64,000 nucleotides of DNA from Hemibagrus wyckioides (GCF_019097595.1 NC_080718.1:23731657-23795656), one strand, 5' to 3'; positions 1 to 13,696 are shown, counted from the stretch's first letter. The notes: generated by a model not told the origin, from the sequence alone. Program-made: numbers and translations.

Positions 1-1374
1 TCTTGCCTCCGTTGCTTTTGGCAAGGAGAGCTTGGGATCCTGCTTGACCACCAGGGGACACTATTGTCTAATAATATAAATAAACCACAATATACATTAG
101 GCGTAGGGTCCTACACGTGTATAAATTGAATAAGTAAATAAGATGTACCTCGATCATATAGGTCACACTCATGGCATGTCCATGTGTAGCCAATAAAACA
201 CACACACATTCTCACACACACGCGTACCATCTTGTTCAACAGCAGTGACAGCTTCTCACTACATGCCAATGCTTCACCGGCATTCACACACTCTATAATT
301 TGGCAACCCAATGCATTCAGTCATGTTTGATTTACAGTGTGTCAAAACACTTGTTAAAGTTAATCCCAGTTCATCTGAGAGAAATGATCATTTATTCCAT
401 TACAGCAGACTGAAAAAGACTTTATTTGTATGCGAACTTAAATAAATAGAAGCAAAAAAAAAAAAAAAACACAAATGTGCGTCTTATATTCAACAACTTC
501 AGCAAAGAACCCAGATCATATTTGGAAAGATAAGCTTTTATTGCTTCACATATTTCATTTTGTGGGTTTTTCTCTTCATGATAAGTTAACTGTATTTGAT
601 TTCATTTGCTATGAATTTAACATTCCTTGAAGATAACATTCTTTCCTGAGATCACATGACAGTAAAATAGTGAGCAATTATAGAATTTATTTAATGGCTT
701 GAAAAATGATTTTTTTTTTTTTTAAAAAAAGCAGGCCATAAACAAACAACTGTCTGTATAGCATTCAGGAAGAATGTAGAATAAAACTGTGTGTTATGAA
801 TGTTTAGTGAGATATTAAATATGATTAAATATCAAAATGCCTTTGCTTTTATTTTATTTTTCCTCAATTGTCTTAATTATGTTAAAAAAAAAAAACAAAA
901 TGACAAAATTTTCTAGAAAAAAATGAATATTGTGTTGATGACAAACGTAAAACAGTAGCTTGCTACCACAGAAAACAAGAAAAACAAATGAAATAAAATA
1001 CATGATTTCATGGACAGGGTTTTTGTAGTAATTATACATGACAAAATGGCACATAGAGACATGACATACATGAATACATTAAAATTTTATATACATAATT
1101 TCCCAACTGAAGCTACTTTATTGTAAAAGGTTTCTAAATAGAACACTTCCACAAATCACTGGCCTTCAAATGTAGTCAAATTCATTCGATACACTTTCAT
1201 ATTTAAAATGAAATGAATAATAGACTTCATTAATAAGAAAAACAAACAACCATAAATATCCTTTTGCAACTTATATTTTCTCCATATCCAACAAATAACA
1301 TAATACAAAGTGTGATAAATATGAAAATCCCGTCACAGAGCTGTAATAAATGCCTTGAATTATACGCTATAACC
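1..1374. other. Intergenic, downstream of the vgll gene
   Basis: AT-rich sequence with A/T homopolymer runs (454-470, 711-729, 884-895). The open frames here are short and AT-derived and I recognise none of them. No gene, RNA or transposon was identified. Confidence 0.5.
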
Positions 1375-1760
1375 TTTATTGATTTCATGCTTGTTAATTA
1401 TTTGTTATTGTTTGTCATTTCTTTATTTTCCATCCAGGATCTCCATTGTTCACTCAAGTCTCTCAAGTCAATTGACTGGCCTGGAAGCAGGATGGGCTTT
1501 TTGTTGCACCACACAAAAAAATTCACATGAGAGATTAAAAAAAAAGACAGAGAGTGGAAGGATTACAGAGAAAGGCAGATGCACAAAGCTGGACCCCTCT
1601 CGTTTTTCTGCTGTTCTCTCCCCATCCTCTTTTTATCTCCATGGTGCACAGATAAACCTGGCAAGGCCGAAGGGGTCTGATAGAGAGGAGCTCGGTTACA
1701 ATGGGTCGGTCTCCAGCTCTCCAGAGCTTTAATTGGACGAGTTGATGATCAAGATGGTCG
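1375..1760 (-). other. Probable 3' UTR and poly(A) signal of the vgll gene
   Basis: After the exon 4 stop codon, the first AATAAA on the minus strand is at 1380-1375 (read as TTTATT on the plus strand). This gives a 3' UTR of roughly 400 nt. The end is inferred; longer forms using further TTTATT signals near 1115 or 845 are possible. Confidence 0.4.
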
Positions 1761-4700
1761 TTAAAACCAGTAGAGCTCCTTTCCTTTCTTATGCGGCTGC
1801 AGCCCTGGAGTGCAAAACAGACATGGGCACAAAAGACAAGACAATAAGGATACAGGAAGACACAGGTCACCATGGATGCTTGACGACAATGAGCACAAAC
1901 ATTTGCTTGCACTGGTTTGTACCTGTTCTTCGTTATATATACTCTCTGTATGACATGGAGGTTGTGAGAAAATAGAACGAAATCTCTGACAGAGGTTTTA
2001 CAGCAGAGTAAAACATTGAGTCAGGTGATCTGAGCAAATAGTCAGGTCTTAGTGATGACTTTTACACCGAAGTTATTTTTGCTATAAGACTTGTGTGTTA
2101 TAGGAAAATTATGTTGGTGGTGTGATAACAATGTGACTGCTACTGTTACCACCACAAAAGTAAATAATTTCCCATAAAAGAATGTCTTGAAGTGTTTTAC
2201 TCCACTTACGCCATGACAATTTACCAACACTTACAGTTTTGAATTTATCTGATCATCGTCGATACATCATAATTTTGCCTGTTTATGAGTTGAGCTTAAT
2301 GTTGTGAACCATCTATGATGCTAATTACTTTCTTACTATTTACTATTTACATTATAAACATTGTCAAGCCTCTGTTTTTATCACTGAGGTTAACAGGACA
2401 AAAACACACAACTTGTCATGTTATAAAGAAAGTGGAAAGTGCAATATATTTGTGGCAGAAAAGGTACAGAATGTATAGAAGTATTATTCCATAAATGTTA
2501 AATAAACATATCCTAAAAAAAACCCTTTACACTCTGAATGATTATACATTTTTCTCCATTAAATAAAACTTTTTATTAACGCTTAGATTCGGTGGAGTGT
2601 CTCCCATACCAGTTCCTGTAAATTAGTACACAGATATGATAACATTTGGAACGAACGCATTGATAGACAGTAAATCTGCTGTTATACAATATTATTGAAC
2701 ACTATCTGACCAATCAGGTATGAGAATTCAAAGGTGCCTTGGTATAAGAAAAAAATAACACTGCCAAAAATAAAAATTAAAAAAATTCAAGCTCCCAATA
2801 TTTCTAGGACCTGGTTAGAAAATTTCTCTTTTGATATTCACAGCTTCAGGAGTTTCATATAACTTTCTCTTTATGAGTTGTAGCTCAGTGTTTTCTGTTA
2901 ATATAGAAGAACCCATTTAAGTTCAATTTGAATCAAATGCCAAGAGTAGATAAATTGTCATTTTAGTAATTTATGAGCACATCTGAGGAATATTTGGATA
3001 TTCCCAACAGTTTTGTTTCATTTCGTTTACACTGTCATTCTATCTTTATATTATACCAAAAAAAAGCTAAAGGCTATATGCTACCTAGCCCACTCATTAT
3101 TCTCAATCATATGTTAATTCTTTGCATAATAGTTGCTTATGAAAAAATTCCAATAATGATAAATAGGGACTCTTTTCTTAGTAAAGACTTTGTCTTGCTT
3201 CCAATGTCACTAGTGGGGATGTACCTGAATATGAAAACATTATTCATAATGAACAGATACAAATCTAGAATCGATTTTTTTTAACCCGAAAGACATTACA
3301 AGGTATCAGACTAGAGGTATGCAGGAGAACAATAGTATATATTAAGCTTATAAGACAAAGAAAGATACACTTTGCAATGACAGCATCCTTAGTAACTGCC
3401 TGGTCAGGGCCACATTGGTTTAAATTTGGCTACTATTAGGCTAGATTTGTATATTTTGGAAGAAAATGAATTCATTAGTTCACAGGCACGTAAAATAATA
3501 AGTGCCTGATTAAAAAAAGCAATCCCATGCAAACATCTCTAGTTGAGACCAATTATGAACTTGAGTATGAACTCTTTAAAACATTCAAGAACTTGGTGTT
3601 TTTGCACTTGCACTTTAGAAGCTCAAAGTGCTCAACTGCTCCTACCTGGGTCCATGTTTAGAGCGAGTGCCATGTCTCCTGGTGGGAGCAGTCCAGGCCA
3701 CGTAGGTGTAGGTTCCAATTTTGCTACATCATAATGGCCAGGCAGGGTGGGGGGCAGGTGGGGTGGCCTGACAGTAGGCATGAGCAGGGGACTATAGTGT
3801 GCCTCCAGCCCCGGTGTAGAGTAGAGTTCATGGAGGGACCGTGGGGGTCCATACACCTGACTTTGGGTGTAGCCCCAGGAGTCAGAGGGGTGTGCATGAG
3901 GATGGGCATGAGGTAAACCTGCATGTAGAGCTTGAGTGTAAGGGTCCACGGAGTAGGCTGGGGTCCCTGTTGGGTCGCAATGAGGTCGACTGGGAGGTGA
4001 CGGGTAATTACTGTCCCAGAAGGATGGAGGGAAATTTCTACGACTGTTTGGAGACGTTGGTTCTAGAGAAAGGAAAAGAGATGGAGAAAGAAAGTTAGCT
4101 TTAAAACAGAGACTTTGATCTCTGTTTTAAACCAAAAACCAAAAGCAGCTTCATTTTAACGCACGTGCTTTTTAATAACAGGATTAAAATGACCAAAGAC
4201 CATGGATTTCATCTAAATTTTTCTTTTCATTCTGGCACAAGTCAAATAAAAAAGTGTTTAATGTTTCTATAGAATCTTTTAGTTCAGTGTAAGCATTCCA
4301 TTTCACAAGTGTCCACGTGTTTTTAGATATTCAATTAAAATCTAGGTCCCATTTTAAGGTTGTCATTTGATGCACCCTTTTATAATACCAGCATATTGAT
4401 TACTTGCTTGGGCATAAATATTTTTTTCTAGTTTGCTCTCAATTTCTGTTTTTGTTGTTTAAAATAAATAAATGCACATACACTAATCTGGTGTCAACAG
4501 TATTACATTTGTATAAATAAACTGTAAAATTTGTCACCTTTTTTTCCTAATTTAAATCAAACCATAAAATTTCCCAATGTCTTATAGCCTCGTTTCGTGA
4601 ATGTACAGACTGTAGAAACAGGACGCTTTGCTCAACTAGTAACTAAATAAATCACTTTATCAGTATGGTATGGCACGCTAATATAGGATTTCATTAGGGA

Positions 4701-6657
4701 AACAACAGGCGTGGTCCGAAGGCAGCTGACAGTCAGTAGCAAAGTGTGTCCACATTAGGACCCCTGCTTCTCAGTGAAGTCATGCATGTCACATGATTGC
4801 ACCTCATTTCTTTCAGCTTGGATCATATGGTGTTGCATGTACCTCAAATGTTCTTATAATAGATCACATAAATAAACAGGGCCTCATGACAGAGAGAGAT
4901 GGCAGTGAGTGAGTGAGTGAGTGAGGGAACATGACACTGTCAGACAGAATATGAATGACTTGATAAATAAGAAACCGAAAAGAGATCGAAGAGGACTTGA
5001 GGCAGTACATGGAGTAAAGGATAGAGAAGGGCTTGTCCCTTCTTTCCCTACAGCATAAGCTTAAACTATATAAGGTAGCAATTTCATGCTGCTTGCAACA
5101 CAGCACAAGGACTTTGTCACTTTAAATCACCTCCTGTGATGACATCTCTCACTCTGAGATAGTACAACCCAACAAACCCCTCCTAACCCCCTATTACCAC
5201 ATAGCACCTCTCCTGCTCTTCTTCTGCTACCCTCCCCTATTCCTGTCTACAGCCTTCTCACCCCAACAGTTGTTTTCACTAGCCTCGTCAGCCCTTGTAG
5301 AATGTCAGGGGGCATTTTATGTTTTTAGCCATTACATTTATATTTAGAATTCTTCCGAAAAAAGACACCGGTGATGTAGTCTGAATCAGAGGAGGGGGGC
5401 ATCAGACATAAATCTTGGTGTGCGGATAGCTAGGCTGCCTGAGCTGTTTGAAGGCGATACAGCCTCGAGCCTCGGAGCTTACCACCATATTTAAACATAG
5501 TATCTGTTGTGAGGCAGGAAGCCACATTGGAAGAGTAGAATATAGATGGCAAAGAGAGCGACATAATTAGAGAGGGGGACGAGGGCAGTGGTATTGTCAC
5601 TGGGGCCAGTACTCAGGCTTTTAGCGGTCAGAACGATCAGTTATTGTCCTCCAACCATGAGCATACAAATGGTTAAGGAAATTTGTTTATTTTTTGAGAT
5701 CACCTCAGTTGCCAGGACAGTTTGCAGAAATGACAAAAGGATATGACTGGCGCAATCCTATTATTAATTTAATTTTAAACATTTTCTAATACCTGCTAAT
5801 ATCAATTTAACCTACTGCAGGTGTTCATTCACATCTACATATTGACTCAATCAAAAGCCTAATACTAAAATTACTTAAAGCAAATTTAAGGGTCTAATAA
5901 ACATTTCTAGATTTTGGAACTACATATAAGAGTTGTGTATGCATGGGAGACTTCCCTAAGGGAATGCACTATATTTGTGCCTTCTCAGGGCTCACCTGTG
6001 CTGGCCTGACTGGCTCTCCTCTTTCCATCCATCCCTGTGCAGGAGCTGAGAGCTCTGGAGAAGTGCTCGTCCACCACACTGCTGATGTCCCCTTGGTAGT
6101 AGGTAAAAAGGACGCATCGAGAGCTCAGGTACTCAGCTTCCCCCACCTGCTTCTCCTTCTGCCCACCTGAAGAATACGTGGATGAGGACAGGCTCCCTGG
6201 CACTGGGTTCCCTCCTAAAACTGGGACCTCCTCTGATCCAGAGGCGTCCATTAGGTTCCTGTGCCGAGACGATGGACTGCTGACACAAGTCTGGGAGAGG
6301 GTTGAATGGGAGAGAGCCTTTGCCAAATAGTGTCGTAATAGCCAAACCCATCAATGTGCATGTGTGCATGACTGACAACTAACTTAAGAGTTTTTAACAT
6401 ATTGCACTTTATACAACAGAGAATCCATATCCGTAATTGACTAAAGGTGCAAAACATGCGCCTTTTGCAGGTTTATATGGTGCGCACTTAACCAAGCAAA
6501 CCCAGTCTTAGAGGTGAAAAAACACAACTATGCAGCAATAATTTCTGAACAGAAGTTGGGGGAAACTCACCGGAAAACTGCCAACGAACGCAGAGGTTCC
6601 AGGCGCGTGAGGGGCGAAATGGCCGTAAAGCGGGCGCATGACGTCCGGGCAACTCAT
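1761..6657 (-). CDS. Vestigial-like family transcription cofactor (VGLL2/VGLL3-type), four coding exons
   Basis: Exons on the minus strand are 6657-6571, 6290-5996, 4062-3646 and 1804-1761 (843 nt, 280 residues). Junctions are GT-AG and phases agree (0, 1, 1). Exon 1 begins MSCPDVMRPLYG, matching the MSC-x-DVM start of VGLL2 and VGLL3. Exon 2 carries the TONDU domain at about residues 82-112, with RCVLFTYYQGDISS followed by VVDEHF (101-106), the segment that docks on TEAD factors. Exon 3 has FPPSFWDSNY (138-147), a His/Pro stretch, YSPLLMP and DVAKLEP, all with counterparts in VGLL2/3. Exon 4 gives GLQPHKKGKELYWF and stop, matching the conserved family C-terminus. The family binds TEAD proteins in the nucleus and acts in muscle, craniofacial and growth programmes. 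Family membership is clear. Whether this is vgll2, vgll3 or a fish-specific copy is not settled, because exon 3 shares features with both. No break is seen. Confidence 0.9.
1805..5995 (-). other. Introns 3 and 2 of the vgll gene
   Basis: Intron 3 (3645-1805) and intron 2 (5995-4063), split by exon 3. Donors on the minus strand are CAG/GTAGGA and CAG/GTGAGC. Acceptors follow TTGCACTCCAG and TTTCTCTAG. The introns are AT-rich and I see no other gene in them. A short GTGA tandem lies near 4906-4925 and pyrimidine-rich sequence near 5160-5270. Confidence 0.6.
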
Positions 6658-6960
6658 GATAAACGCCGCCGGCGCGCCGCTCCCGCGTCCGAAGCCAAAG
6701 CGCGCGCTGCCTTCCTGTCCTCGCGCTATCTCCAATTAAAGAGGAAAGAAAAACCAACGGAGGAAGCCGGGTAGATCGATAGATGCAGCCTGCCCGTGGA
6801 CCGTTTTTTTGCCCCGGCTTCCAGGTGTTCGGCGTGGAGACACAGATTCGGAACCAGTCTTCCTTCTTGAGGGACGTCGGCAATTTGCTTCTGGCCAATC
6901 ACGGCCATATAGGGGTGTGCACGCAAAAGAGGTGGGGATTCAAAAGGGGTTTCAAGTGCT
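6658..6960 (-). promoter_or_regulatory. 5' UTR and likely promoter of the vgll gene
   Basis: The block above the minus-strand start codon is GC- and CpG-rich (6660-6720 contains GGCGCGCC-like sequence) inside AT-rich surroundings. Near 6893-6912 the minus strand reads CCCTATATGG followed by GATTGG, that is a CArG-like site with one mismatch and an inverted CCAAT box. CArG boxes bind SRF and would suit a muscle-related gene. This is inference from motifs, and the transcription start is not determined. Confidence 0.4.
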
Positions 6961-7499
6961 TCTGGCACACAAAATATCTGAATGATTATGCAGGCTGCTG
7001 GTAGAAATGAAAAGAAGGAACATCCTGCTGATGAACATGGATGCGAGACCAACCAGATACCATACTTTAATTTTAAAGTAAACTGTCCACAAATGGACTG
7101 TGTTGGTTGCAGTGTTGAAGGGTCAGTAGGTCACTGTCCAGCACCAAAAATAAAACTGGAGGACCCTTAATACCCCCACCCCCCAAAATTCCAGAGTAAA
7201 AGTGTACAAAAACACATAACGTTCAATTTGGACGATTAAATAATTTGATAAAACATCATTACAAATTGTTTTTATTATTAGTAATAATTGGAAACATGCA
7301 CCCATAATTTTCATACACAATCTTCAAATTAAACCTTTACTGGATTATTAATTTACCCAAGAAAACATGCATACACAGCATTCACTCATCTGTTTTCACT
7401 CATCAAATTTAAGGTAGTTACTTTATTTATCTAAATAATTTTATAGCCATTATTCAGTTATTGGACTCATATTTATTATGCATTACTAATTATTGGCCA

Positions 7500-7770
7500 A
7501 TTGTATGACACTCCTACCAAAACCTCATCTGACCTACACAGGGTCACAGGGGATCCTGGAATCTATCTCATGGAACTCGGGTAAGGCAAGGGACACCCTA
7601 GACAGACTGTCTACTCACACACTCACACACCCATTCACACACTATAGATAACTACTAACAACACATGTCTTTGGACTGGGGAAGGAAACCAAAGTACCCA
7701 GAGGAAGCCCCTGAAGAATAGAGAGAACTACTTCTATTTGAACACAAAGTTGGAGACAACTCCATGTGTG
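7500..7770. repeat. Decayed interspersed repeat of fish type
   Basis: This stretch reads like a widespread fish repeat: GGGTCACAGGGGATCCTGGAATCTATC, then a CA-rich part, then CATGTCTTTGGACTGGG and GGAAACC...AGTACCC. A related, more decayed copy lies at 50195-50465. It is assigned from remembered family resemblance; the class (LINE tail or SINE) is uncertain. Confidence 0.55.
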
Positions 7771-7830
7771 TTTACAAAGAAAAAAAACTTTGTTAAAAGT
7801 GGTAATTCTGTAGACTTTGGGGACATCCTT

Positions 7831-7925
7831 TAGATTAGATTAGATTAGATTAGATTAGATTAGATTAGATTAGATTAGATTAGATTAGATTAGATTAGAT
7901 TAGATTAGATTAGATTAGATTAGAT
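7831..7925. repeat. (GATTA)n microsatellite
   Basis: About 19 uninterrupted copies of the pentamer GATTA/ATTAG. Flanks are unique AT-rich sequence. Confidence 0.97.
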
Positions 7926-9145
7926 GTTGTACCTGACCATTTGTTATTATAGTTTTGAACCTCAGTAAGACAATACATGAAAGCATTTCCTCTTTACAGT
8001 TATATATAATTTTAGATTTTGTATATTCAGTGATATATAAATTACATTTTTTGTAGCATTAGCTCAAGTTTTTTGGAGAAGAAAAAAAAAGTCGGAACGT
8101 TATAATTCCAAGGTCTTGAGTTGCGTCATTCTCAGAAAATCACGTGGGTGTGAAGTGTATGTCACCAACCCTGAACATACCAAGAGCTGAGTAAAGAAAT
8201 CTCTGTATCCAAACTCACAACCTGCACTTTCACAAGCCCAAAGACTTGAGGGAACTTGTGCTGATTCTCAGTTTTTGTTCACAGTACGCCACCAGGATTA
8301 TTCCATATGAAAATATATGAGAAAAATCAGTTTAAAAAATTCATAAGAAGCTGATCCTAGAAATTGTTAAATCAATTAAATAGTACTAAAATGCTGGGAG
8401 TCTGACAATCTTGCTTCTCTGGTTTCCTTTAAAGGTTTAAATACTTTCTTGTAGTTGAGATGTATGGCTCTATGTGACAAGTTGTCTCACAAGCACTACA
8501 GAACGTTAAGACACCGGTGCAGAATGTTTGCAGAATTTCAGCCCTTGTTGTTAGGTGAGGTGGAATGTCTCTGAAGTTTTGTTTTTTTTCTTTTTGAGAG
8601 GAACTTTGCCAGTTAAATGAGGAAGTGTAAATTGGACTCAACATGACCCTTACATCATCTTTTTTCAGCTATATTGCAATTGCCTTCGTTGTTATTTAGC
8701 TAACTAGTGCTCTCTTAGCTTTAGGCAAACCTGCAAAATGACTATCTTCCAAAATGCTGGATATGTACATTATTCGGATCTTCAAGGATTCTTTAGTAAA
8801 CAAGGCTGTTGTGTATAGAACCATTATCGTTTAACGGAGCATTAGGTAAGCTTAGTCTTTTTGTCTCTCCCCAAGATTAGCTCTCTAGTAGTTAGGTGAG
8901 TTTTACAATTTTATTTTTTATTTTTTTTTTGTACCTTTACATGTTCATGATGATAGTGGCACATAAAGAGTCTATACACTGACTGACAGGAGGGCTGTCC
9001 AAACACAGACAAGCCTTCTGGCCTAGTCAATTTTCCAAATGTATAATTCATTGTTTTTCCATTATGTTCTACACAAATAAAGTGTAATGAATTAACCAAA
9101 AAAATGACTTCTGCAACTTTAAAAAAAATGCTTATAGATGCGCAT
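7926..9145. other. Intergenic stretch without recognised features
   Basis: AT-rich, mostly non-repetitive sequence. Only short, unconvincing open frames are present. No splice-consistent exon, RNA gene or transposon was recognised. Confidence 0.4.
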
Positions 9146-9428
9146 ACACACACACACACACACACAAACACACAAACACACACACACGCACTGATCACAC
9201 ACACACACACTGATCACACACACACACACTGATCTCACACACACACACTGATCACACATACACACACACTGATCACACACACACACACTGATCACACACA
9301 CACACTGATCTCACACACACACACACTGATCACACATACACACACACTGATCACACACACACACACTGATCACACACACACACTGATCTCACACACACAC
9401 ACACACACTGATCACACATACACACACA

Positions 9429-9430
<2 letters not shown>
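9146..9430. repeat. CA-rich minisatellite with TGATCA punctuation
   Basis: Runs of (CA)n interrupted every 14-24 bp by CTGATCA or CTGATCT. A higher-order unit of about 79 bp (variants CATACACA, CACACACA, ATCTCACA in fixed order) is repeated in tandem from about 9247. It abuts the left terminus of the deleted Tc1-like element, whose end is also TGATCA. Confidence 0.9.
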
Positions 9431-9882
<452 letters not shown>

Positions 9883-9978
9883 TGATGCCATAAAATACCA
9901 CTTATATTATATTGGGGTAATTTAAACTTAATCCTCACTTCCTCCTCTGACAATGTAGGCTATAGGGGCTGCGTAAGC

Positions 9979-9981
<3 letters not shown>

Positions 9982-10041
<60 letters not shown>
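9982..10041. repeat. (CT)n microsatellite
   Basis: About 30 CT dinucleotides in an uninterrupted run. The frame with an RERERE string on the other strand is only a shadow of it. Confidence 0.97.
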
Positions 10042-10046
<5 letters not shown>

Positions 10047-10429
10047 ACTTTAAGATAGAATTTCCCAGCTGACTGAACCCAGTTTAATGAAATAAGCCCA
10101 GAGATTAGGAAGTTTATAGCCACAGATATGAGACTCAGGATTCAAAAACATGTTTGAGCTCCAGAAAGCTGTGTGACTTTACACATGCCCCTTTGAGAGT
10201 CATATCTCTGTGGTTGCCAGGCTCTTGCTTTTTCACATGTCGAGCTAGTTTTGAAACATGAAGATGAAGGCTCATGTTTTCATTTTCTTTGTTTTTTGTA
10301 TTTTGTTGACTCCTTATTTCAGGTGTACATTTTCATGGTAGGGGTTCAACCAAGAGTTCTAATAATAACTGGAAAATAATAACTGTGTTGTAGTTGAAAA
10401 GATCTATATCACCATTATAATGGTGGGCA

Positions 10430-10745
10430 ACAGTTTATGACCAGATGAACAGTTTGTAACAAAATATTTTTTATTATCTTGTATTATTTCAGAATAATTA
10501 TGAAGGCATATACACTATGAAATAATACATAGCAAATTTAGCATTGCCCAAGAGAAGTGTTAAAACAAATAGCTTTTGAAATCTTCAAAGTATTTCTGAT
10601 GAAGCTCGCCATCTTCTCTTGGTACTCTTGACATCTTCTCAACCAGATTCATGAGGAGCTTCACCCAGGAGTTTACAAATTGCCAGAGCTCCTTCCTGCT
10701 TCCTATAAATTCTATTCATTTGAAAAGTTTTGAATGGTAGTGTAC
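10430..10745. mobile_element. Decayed DNA-transposon fragment
   Basis: Contains TCTTGGTACTCTTGACATC, then ATGAGGAGCTTCACCCAGGA, and ends AAAAGTTTTGAATGGTAGTG. These are segments familiar from a fish Tc1-type non-autonomous element. The left border and terminal repeats are unclear. It is assigned by memory of family sequence. Confidence 0.5.
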
Positions 10746-12960
10746 AGTAAGTTCAGTGAGTTTGTAATCATTGCTAAGTGAAATTTCTTTGCAAATATTA
10801 TATTATATGTCTATAAAAAGTCTATTAAGGTTCCATCAAAGTCAAACTTAATAAGTGATATAAAAACCATGTTAAATTTAGAACACTGACATTATGTTTG
10901 TAGCTTTTTGAGGTTTTATATTCAGTCTTATAAAACAGTTTTATATAAGATCTTATAGTATTAAATTTGACCTGTCAGTATATCCCAGTGGGATGTGAGT
11001 TTCCTGAGTAGGCAGACTTATGATGGGTTGGTGTTGAGTGAGTTGGCCTCCCTCTCTGGCTTTTTTTGGATATAGTGGCGTGATGCAACACCACAGATAC
11101 AGCGTGACAAACAGCTACTTCTGGTGAAACAGGCAGAGCTGTGAGCTCAACACTTCTCTTACAAATGACACTAATAACTAAAATCTAATCACTCCTCTAT
11201 TGTACTACGATGAGTAGACTCAGCATGATGTAATGATCTCCTGTTCAAGTTATCTAAAACTGGAACGGGAAAGAGGAAAAAGGAGCAAACAGTAAATCTA
11301 ATCTTATCCCCCAAAAATCAGTTTACCATACTGATCTGTTTTTGTGATCGTCTCTGACTCACTCTTTCTCTTAGATTGTGTATGCAGTTTCTGAATTTAT
11401 TCGCCCACTTTTGAGCCTTTTCTTAGTACGAACCACTGTAATAAACCTGACTTGTCGCACTGCTTGCTTCCAACACTGCAGGGATATCAGAAATGAGCTT
11501 CATGTTCCCTCCAAATACACACCCAGCTACTCCAATCAACACTCTCCATTCTTACCCTAGATCAACTAGTGAGGGCAGACATGATTACGTAAAGCATTCC
11601 TTTCTCAGATTTCCATCTGTCCCATGCTTGGTCTCTAGAAATGATCCCTTGCCCGCCCAGTGCCAGAGAAATTATCAAATTATCCTGTACATCCACCCTC
11701 ATTAGTATCAAACAGTTCAAGACACTTAGTGCTGCCCTCAAATTTCATTGCACCAGGGACATTGTTACTCTTTCCAAAATTACTCCTATTTGCAAGTGAT
11801 TAATAAGAGAATACGCCTGGCAGTTACTGTGCCACTCAGCATTTTGGGATATGAGATTGACTTGTGTCCCGGGAACATAAGCTAGACCAAAGTTTTTAAT
11901 GTGTTTGAGAGGCTGCTAGTGACCTGCTTTAGATAACCATCTTTCCATTCTGCCAAAGGAAATAGATAAACCACTGCTGCAGTAGGTTCTGTATCTGATT
12001 AGGTCTCCCTTCTTAGCTTATGAGTCCTGGTGACAGGCTGATACCATCAGAGATTCTCCAAGACTATGTTGGCCATGATCTTACTGAAATTCTGACCAAA
12101 TCCTGTACCTGAGGTTACCCACACCTATGCCTCATCAGTAAATTCATGCCCTTGGCACTGGTCCTCAGGTTGGTTTATCTATTAGATGAAAACAATGCCT
12201 GGATAAAAGATAGGGGAAAGTTAAGGACTGATAAAGGACTAACGAGGACCTTTGACGTTCACAGCCATTGTGACCCATGCATAATATAATATTGCTCATG
12301 CTTAGTAATGATAAAAAGTACCTCAATTACCTTTTGGCAGGTGTGAGCCATATTTGCTTCCAACATCTAAAATAGGTTTTTTAAGACTGACCTTATGTGA
12401 CCCATTTGACTCATTGTGGCCACTCAGTGCTAAGGTTGAGATTGCGGATTGTCAATGACAGCTGGATGCAGTGTGTGAGTTCATGTAGCAGGACAGTGGA
12501 GTCAGTCACATTGACTGACTCATATCCTGTAAGCCTGTATATAATAACAGTAACTTTTACCAGTTCAATTCTTGGCTATGAAGCAGGTCTAAATTAGTCT
12601 TTAGTTATATTAAGAAACTCTGTAGGTTACTGCTAAGCCCTTTGAGACTACTCGAAGCTTTTCTATTGCTGTTCGGTGTTAAATCCTCTGATGAAGGTAA
12701 AGCATGTTAGTGATTTGTATATTTGTATACTGTCCCAGGACTGGGCACATAAGGTCACTGAAGACATACCTCTTCCTGAAACACTTGAACTAGCTCTAAT
12801 TCTTTCCCTGTATTTTATGTATTGTTATATGTTGTATGTACATATTTTTAAAAAAGATATTATATATATATAAAAAAAAAAACCTTAGTTTTTAGGCTAA
12901 CAGTATCCTAAGTCTGTGATCTATTGAACCAGTGTTAATGTATTCATTGATAGAGACTTT
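10746..12960. other. Intergenic stretch without recognised features
   Basis: Mixed-complexity sequence with short open frames at 11378-11705 and 12397-12873 that show no known motifs and no splice support. Nothing else was identified. Confidence 0.4.
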
Positions 12961-12964
12961 GTAC

Positions 12965-13020
12965 ATCACTCTGGATAAGAGCATCTACCAAATGCCAGAA
13001 ATGTAAATGTAAAATGTAAA
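12965..13020. repeat. SINE/LINE-type tail
   Basis: CTCTGGATAAGAGCATCTACC followed by AAATGCC and (AAATGT)n is the conserved 3' tail shared by many fish SINEs and L2-type LINEs. Only the tail is recognisable. A second, better preserved case is at 21970-22112. Confidence 0.6.
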
Positions 13021-13653
13021 TGGGCACATGGACGTAACCCTCGATGTGATAGCATGACAGGGCACCATTTAGCATAGCAAAGCCAACTACAGGCATGTTT
13101 TTCACAGATGGACGAAACACTCTGCACAGACAGTAAACTGAACATGGGAGCACAGGAACCCTAGAGCATCATGACTGCAATGCGGTGCCAATGTACAATT
13201 CATGTCTCATTTTAATCATGGAAAAATAATCAGTTTGGTTACTCAAATCACAATCTGCTCAAAATTGTGTTCAGTGGAGTACTTTATTTACTGAACTACT
13301 GTGTGTGATGTGTAATGAAAAGTATAAAAACAGACTAACACTAACTACATTTGCAATGATATTTAAACGCTAACAAACGGCAGCATCTATAATATCCTTG
13401 TTAAACAGCTCAGACTCTAATAAAGCCTAACATAGCTTTTATAGGACCCATGCTCTGATTTTTTCTGTTTACTAGGCATCTGAGTTGGGCAAACAGATCT
13501 ACCTTCTTCTGTTACCTATTTATTAAAAGCTAACCCTTTTAAATTGACAGCATGCAAAGAGACAACATGACAGAAGTGGCCTATGGGTGCTACATTCCAC
13601 TTTTGGCCTTTGGTTGAGTAGATTATGCTAGCAATGCAGACTAGCAACTGATG

Positions 13654-13660
<7 letters not shown>

Positions 13661-13692
<32 letters not shown>
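13661..13692. repeat. (GT)n microsatellite
   Basis: Sixteen GT dinucleotides. Confidence 0.97.

Positions 13693-13696
<4 letters not shown>

Noticed and set aside
1379..1912. Overlapping open frames of 117 and 125 codons
   Set aside because: They cover the vgll 3' UTR and last exon in wrong frames and show no domain.
3632..3645. C-terminal RSS plus stop as the true end of the vgll protein
   Set aside because: It results from reading past a good donor (CAG/GTAGGA); the spliced last exon restores the conserved family ending.
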